Assembly (NCBI RefSeq): GCF_965118125.1
Contig: NZ_OZ221287.1
Span: 3,968,001 to 4,032,000, forward strand
DNA: 64,000 nt
Reading direction: 5' to 3'
Source: Pararobbsia alpina_A
Lineage (GTDB): Bacteria > Pseudomonadota > Gammaproteobacteria > Burkholderiales > Burkholderiaceae
The position numbers and the translations under genes were made by a program. This document shows, piece by piece, positions 60,449 to 64,000 of the stretch (position 1 is its first letter; each line of letters opens with the position of its first letter). The notes beneath the pieces were generated by a model, which saw only the letters and a program-made list of their open reading frames with translations, was not told where the DNA came from and searched no databases.

Positions 60449-61332
60449 GTCGCCTGGCTCGGTGCTGCGAGCATGGCGCGCAGTTCGGCGAGCACGGTCG
60501 CGCTATCTGGGCGGACACCGCGCCAGATCGCGAACGACTCGGCGGCCTGCTCGACGAGCATGCCCAGACCATCCGCAACGCGCGCGCCGCGTGCGGCGGC
60601 GTCGCGCATAAAAACGGTGGGCTGCGCCGAGTACATCATGTCGTAGGCCAGCGTTTCGGCACCGACCGACTCCACGCCGTACGACGGCACCTCACCGCCG
60701 AGGCTGCCTGCGGTCGCGTTGACGATGACATCAAATGCGCCGTTGGCGATGTCGGCACTACCGCCATACACACGAGCGCGTGTGCCTTCGAACGTCGCGG
60801 CAAGCTCGATCGCTTTGCTCGCCGTGCGATTCACGATCGCCACTTCGAGCACGCCCGCGTCGACGAGCGGCAATACGACGCCGCGCGCCGCGCCACCCGC
60901 CCCGAGCAAGAGCACGCGCTTGCCAGCCAGCGTGACACCGAGGTTCTGCTCGATGTCGCGCACGAGTCCGACGCCATCCGTGTTGTCGCCGCTGACCGAA
61001 CCATCGGCTTCGACCTTCAACGTGTTGACCGCGCCGGCTGCAGCCGCGCGCGGCGACAACCGGTCAGCGAATGCATGTGCTTCGAGCTTGAACGGTACGG
61101 TCACGTTAAGGCCGCGCCCGCCTTGCTCGATAAATGCCCGCACCGTACTGACGAACGCATCAACCGGCGCGAGCAGCCGATCGTAGGCCACCGCTTCGCC
61201 GGTTTGCGCGGCAAACCGCGCATGAATCCACGGCGACTTGCTATGTGCGATCGGATTGCCGATCACCACGTATCGATCGAATTCGGTGGCTGGCGTCTTC
61301 GCCGCGGCACCCACGGACGATGCGGTCGACAT
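60445..61332 (-). CDS. aroE: Shikimate dehydrogenase
   Basis: AroE reduces 3-dehydroshikimate to shikimate with NADPH. The 295-residue protein has 'YVVIGNPIAHSKSPWIHARFA' (shikimate-binding Ser pair), 'GLNVTVPFKLEA' (catalytic Lys), 'GDNTDGVGLVRDI' (catalytic Asp) and the nucleotide motif 'LLLGAGGAARGVVLPL' followed by 'VNRTASKA'. A 17-residue Ser/Ala-rich leader precedes the domain. The start overlaps the stop of the RNB gene (TGATG) and its stop overlaps mtgA, so RNB-aroE-mtgA are coupled. Confidence 0.96.
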   Translation of the reverse strand: MSTASSVGAAAKTPATEFDRYVVIGNPIAHSKSPWIHARFAAQTGEAVAYDRLLAPVDAFVSTVRAFIEQGGRGLNVTVPFKLEAHAFADRLSPRAAAAGAVNTLKVEADGSVSGDNTDGVGLVRDIEQNLGVTLAGKRVLLLGAGGAARGVVLPLVDAGVLEVAIVNRTASKAIELAATFEGTRARVYGGSADIANGAFDVIVNATAGSLGGEVPSYGVESVGAETLAYDMMYSAQPTVFMRDAAARGARVADGLGMLVEQAAESFAIWRGVRPDSATVLAELRAMLAAPSQAT

Positions 61333-63533
61333 CAGTGCTTCGCTCCGTCGTCGCTTCCGGCATGCTCATTCGCGTGCACGTCGCCTTCGGCGCCTTCCGC
61401 ACCGTCAGCTTGCTGCTCGCCGCCAGAACCCTTGGCGCCTTCGACTCCGCCAGCCGCTTCAGCCCCTGCGGCACGCTCAGCGTGACCGCCCTCTGAGTCC
61501 GCGCCCTGCTCCTCTGCAGCCAGTTGCGCTTCGTCGCGCATCGCCGAATCCTCATCGCCCTCGGCGCGTTCGACTTCCGCGCTTTCGGCCTGATCGGATT
61601 CTTCGTCCTCGCCCTCGTCCGCTTCCGCGACATCGCTCGCCACCGGCGTGTCGAGCACCTGGACCAGACGCGTCGACGCTTCGACGGTCAGTTCGTCGAT
61701 CGACACCACATCGAGCAGCACACGCGTACCGCGCGCATGCACACCCAGGCCCGGCACATGCAGCATCAACGGAATCTCTTCGAGCCGCACGAGGTCGCCC
61801 TTGACGACGGTCGCCGACACGCGCTCGCGCTTCTCCTGCTGGATCCAGCGCAAACACCAGAACGTTTCCATCTTGTTCTGGTAGTCGGCGTACGCGCCGT
61901 ACGTCTCGTCAAAGCTCTGCAGCACCGCATACAGATCGGCGTCCTTCGGCTTGAACGGCGCAACGAGCTTCGCGGCCACGCCGTGCTCGGCGCACGCGAG
62001 CAACTGCCACTGATTGACCAGGTCGACATAACGCCGCAACGGCGACGTGCTCCACGCATACTGATCGACACCGAGGCCTTCGTGCGGCGCCGGCGACGTC
62101 TGCATGCGCGTACGGTTCGGGCCAAACGAGCGTTGCGCGCGATAGATGCCCGGCACGCCGTGATCGCCGAGCAACGCGCCCCACGTGCTGTTCGCCACGA
62201 TCGCGAGTTCCGCGACGATCGAGTCGAGCGGTGAACCCCGCTTGCGCGGCGTGATCGTCACATGCTCGCCATCAAGGTAAAAATTGAAGTCGTGGTTGCG
62301 CTGGACTTCGCGCTTCAGGCCAAAGCCGATCCGCGCCTGCTGGCGCTTTTCATACAGCGCCTTCGCAAGCGGCCACAGCATTGCGATCTCTTCCTTGTGC
62401 GGATACTCGCCCGTGCCGGCGTCGAGCGCCTCTTCCGTGACGATGTCGTCGAGGTGGTTGTGCCGCAAATTGCTGCGCACAAAAATCATCTCGGCGCGCG
62501 TCTCGGTCGTCACAATCTCATACGTCGAATCGTTGACGATGATGTACAGCGACAGCGCCGGGCGCAGGCCACCTTCCTTCAGCGTGAAGACGTCGACGAC
62601 GCCGTCGGGCAGCATCGTGATCTTGTCGCCCGGCATATAGACGGTCGACAACCGCGTGCGCGCGATCTGGTCGACTACGTCACCGCGCTGGATACCCAGC
62701 GCCGGAGCGGCAATGTGAATACCGACGCGAATCCGGCCATCCGGCAGACGGCGCACCGAGAACGCGTCGTCGATTTCCGTCGTCGTGACGTCGTCAATCG
62801 AGAATGCCTCGCCCTCACCGACGGGCAACTCGGCGAGATCGGGTGCGAACTCGATCGGCGCGAAGCCCGTGCCGTACGGGAAGTACTCGGCGTGGAACTT
62901 CGCTTCGTGCAGCACGCGCGGCGATGCCACCCCACCCGCGTCGAGCATCAGACGCGACGGCGACACGCCAAGCGCGGTCGCGGCGCCTTCGAGCGCCTTG
63001 TATTCGATCGAGTTCTTGTCGGGCTTCGTCAGCAGGCCGATGACCTTGCCCTTGAACGCGTCGGGCAAACGACGCGCCTTGAGTTCGTCTTCGTAGCCCT
63101 GCTGGACCAAAGCCTGCTGGCGGCGACGCTCGAGTCCGGCCAGCGCGGCACGCAGTTGCTCTTCCGGTGCGCGCTGATACTGACCGCGCCCCTTCTTGCG
63201 GAAGTAAATCGGCGACGCATGGATGCGCAACAGCAGCCCGGCCTGCTTGACCGGGCTCGGCTTGGCGCCGAAGTAGTCGTCCGCGAGCGCGCCGAACGCA
63301 AACTCGTCGGCGGGCGCGCATTCCCAAAGAAATTCGGGGTCGATGTCCTGTGACTCGGCATCGGCCTGTTGCATGAGTTCCGCCGGCGTCGGCGCGTCGA
63401 ACTCGAGCAGCACTTCCTTGTTGCGGACCTTGGCACGCCGCCCGCCGGGCAATTCCACCTGGAACGCGTCGCCTTGCTTGGCGAGCACCGTGCCGGCCTT
63501 GAAACTGCCTGATTCCTCAAAAAAAACGTTCAC
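61332..63533 (-). CDS. RNB-domain exoribonuclease (RNase II/R family) with acidic tail
   Basis: The 733-residue protein is a 3'-5' exoribonuclease of the RNB superfamily. The catalytic motif is visible in 'SIDDVTTTEIDDAFSVRRL' and 'GIHIAAPALGIQRGDVVDQI' (metal-binding Asp residues), followed by 'STVYMPGDKITMLPDGVV' and the arginine-containing 'YRAQRSFGPNRTRMQTSP'. The N-terminus 'NVFFEESGSFKAGTVLAKQGD' identifies the start as the GTG at 63533; the longer open frame to 63644 is not family-like. The last roughly 100 residues are rich in Glu, Asp, Ala and Gly ('DEGEDEESDQAESAEVERAE') and probably disordered. The family is commonly found beside aroE in Burkholderia. Confidence 0.9.
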   Translation of the reverse strand: MNVFFEESGSFKAGTVLAKQGDAFQVELPGGRRAKVRNKEVLLEFDAPTPAELMQQADAESQDIDPEFLWECAPADEFAFGALADDYFGAKPSPVKQAGLLLRIHASPIYFRKKGRGQYQRAPEEQLRAALAGLERRRQQALVQQGYEDELKARRLPDAFKGKVIGLLTKPDKNSIEYKALEGAATALGVSPSRLMLDAGGVASPRVLHEAKFHAEYFPYGTGFAPIEFAPDLAELPVGEGEAFSIDDVTTTEIDDAFSVRRLPDGRIRVGIHIAAPALGIQRGDVVDQIARTRLSTVYMPGDKITMLPDGVVDVFTLKEGGLRPALSLYIIVNDSTYEIVTTETRAEMIFVRSNLRHNHLDDIVTEEALDAGTGEYPHKEEIAMLWPLAKALYEKRQQARIGFGLKREVQRNHDFNFYLDGEHVTITPRKRGSPLDSIVAELAIVANSTWGALLGDHGVPGIYRAQRSFGPNRTRMQTSPAPHEGLGVDQYAWSTSPLRRYVDLVNQWQLLACAEHGVAAKLVAPFKPKDADLYAVLQSFDETYGAYADYQNKMETFWCLRWIQQEKRERVSATVVKGDLVRLEEIPLMLHVPGLGVHARGTRVLLDVVSIDELTVEASTRLVQVLDTPVASDVAEADEGEDEESDQAESAEVERAEGDEDSAMRDEAQLAAEEQGADSEGGHAERAAGAEAAGGVEGAKGSGGEQQADGAEGAEGDVHANEHAGSDDGAKH

Positions 63534-63543
63534 GCAATACTCT

Positions 63544-64000
63544 CTAGACAATGCCGCAAAAAGCGAGCGTCCGGTCGCAGTAGTGATCGAAGTCGCTGAT
63601 GCCGTGATCCGAACCCTCGATGAGCGTCGTCGTGACTCCAGCATAGAACTTCAACATGTCTCGATAGTCGAGCACTTCATCGCCCGTTGCGGCAATCAGG
63701 TAATAACGTTCCGGCCGCGTGATCGACGCGACCGCCAATGTTCTGAATTCATCGATATGGCGCGGTTCGACGACGATGCTGCCGCCTCCATGCCACAGTG
63801 TCTGCTCGCCGACGTAATGCGACAGATCGCGACCCGGATCGGTCGCGGGATTGAGCAGCACGGCGCGATACCCGTGACGCTCGGCGAGGTAAGTCGCGTA
63901 ATAGCCGCCGAGCGAACTGCCGATCAGGCTCACCTGATCGGCAGGAATCCCCGCAAGCGCCTGTTCGACCAGCGCGATCGACTCGAGCGGCGACACGGGC
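63544..64000 (-). CDS. YqiA/YcfP-type alpha/beta-hydrolase esterase, 3' part
   Basis: Only the C-terminal 151 or so residues lie in the window; the frame is open through base 64000, so the N-terminus (expected 'YLHGF...SS') is cut off. Visible are the nucleophile elbow 'VSLIGSSLGGYYATYLAERHG' (Ser), 'AVLLNPATDPGRDLSHYVG', 'YYLIAATGDEVLDYRDML' (Asp) and 'LIEGSDHGISDFDHY' (His), completing a catalytic triad as in YqiA. Members hydrolyse short acyl esters; the physiological substrate is unknown. It ends 10 bp before the RNB gene start, probably the same transcript. Confidence 0.87.
   Translation of the reverse strand, partial: PVSPLESIALVEQALAGIPADQVSLIGSSLGGYYATYLAERHGYRAVLLNPATDPGRDLSHYVGEQTLWHGGGSIVVEPRHIDEFRTLAVASITRPERYYLIAATGDEVLDYRDMLKFYAGVTTTLIEGSDHGISDFDHYCDRTLAFCGIV

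Overview
The window is GC-rich proteobacterial chromosome. Its gene content and order point to Burkholderia sensu lato (Burkholderiaceae): a three-gene pntAA-pntAB-pntB transhydrogenase, leuS-lptE-holA-proA, tkt-gapA opposite fur and bamE-dapB, maeB opposite thiL-pgpA-pncC, and mtgA-aroE-RNB exonuclease. The species is not determined. No rRNA, tRNA, complete insertion sequence or CRISPR array was seen. Almost all of the window is ordinary core chromosome; one stretch of about 7 kb (roughly 52.6-59.7 kb) is accessory.

Layout. 0-1.5 kb: end of a PqiB/PqiC lipid-transport operon. 1.6-5.2 kb: purB, a glutathione S-transferase and mnmA. 5.6-8.6 kb: pntAA-pntAB-pntB. 8.7-11.7 kb: a DoxX membrane protein divergent from a LysR regulator, then a THUMP-domain RNA methyltransferase with an Arg-Gly-rich insertion. 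11.8-16.8 kb: a gluconate and Entner-Doudoroff cluster (gntK, gntP, eda, edd) with an 8-bp tandem-repeat tract in front of gntP. 17-19.3 kb: a prolyl-oligopeptidase family enzyme. 19.4-28.7 kb: a long minus-strand run (HemJ/CopD-like protein, proA, holA, lptE, leuS, ExbD/ExbB, dapB, bamE) ending at divergent fur. 29.4-32.7 kb: gapA and tkt. 32.9-36.2 kb: a VOC protein, rsmE, an unrecognised gene, an intact barstar gene and the in-frame remains of its barnase-like RNase partner. 36.3-41.9 kb: maeB, thiL-pgpA-pncC and pyrF.

41.9-52.4 kb is one sugar-catabolism region on the minus strand. It holds an AraFGH-type ABC importer, an SDR sugar dehydrogenase, an SMP-30 lactonase, an aldose epimerase, a second SDR, KDPGal aldolase, KDGal kinase and an IclR regulator. 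Together they fit uptake of an aldose (galactose and/or arabinose) followed by oxidation to the lactone and aldonate and entry into a De Ley-Doudoroff pathway. The aldonate dehydratase is not in the window.

52.6-59.7 kb is a patchwork with a lower GC content and mostly small or broken genes. Its centre is a divergent pair: a P-loop ATPase with a C-terminal TIR domain, and a PD-(D/E)XK nuclease-like protein. This is the best candidate for an undescribed, probably anti-phage, system. Around the pair lie a HicA-like toxin with an HTH partner, the tail of a CcdA antitoxin, an XRE regulator, an orphan PrlF antitoxin, one intact and one truncated SymE gene, and a degraded second copy of part of mtgA. 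The core chromosome resumes with mtgA, aroE, an RNB exonuclease and a partial YqiA-type esterase at the right edge.
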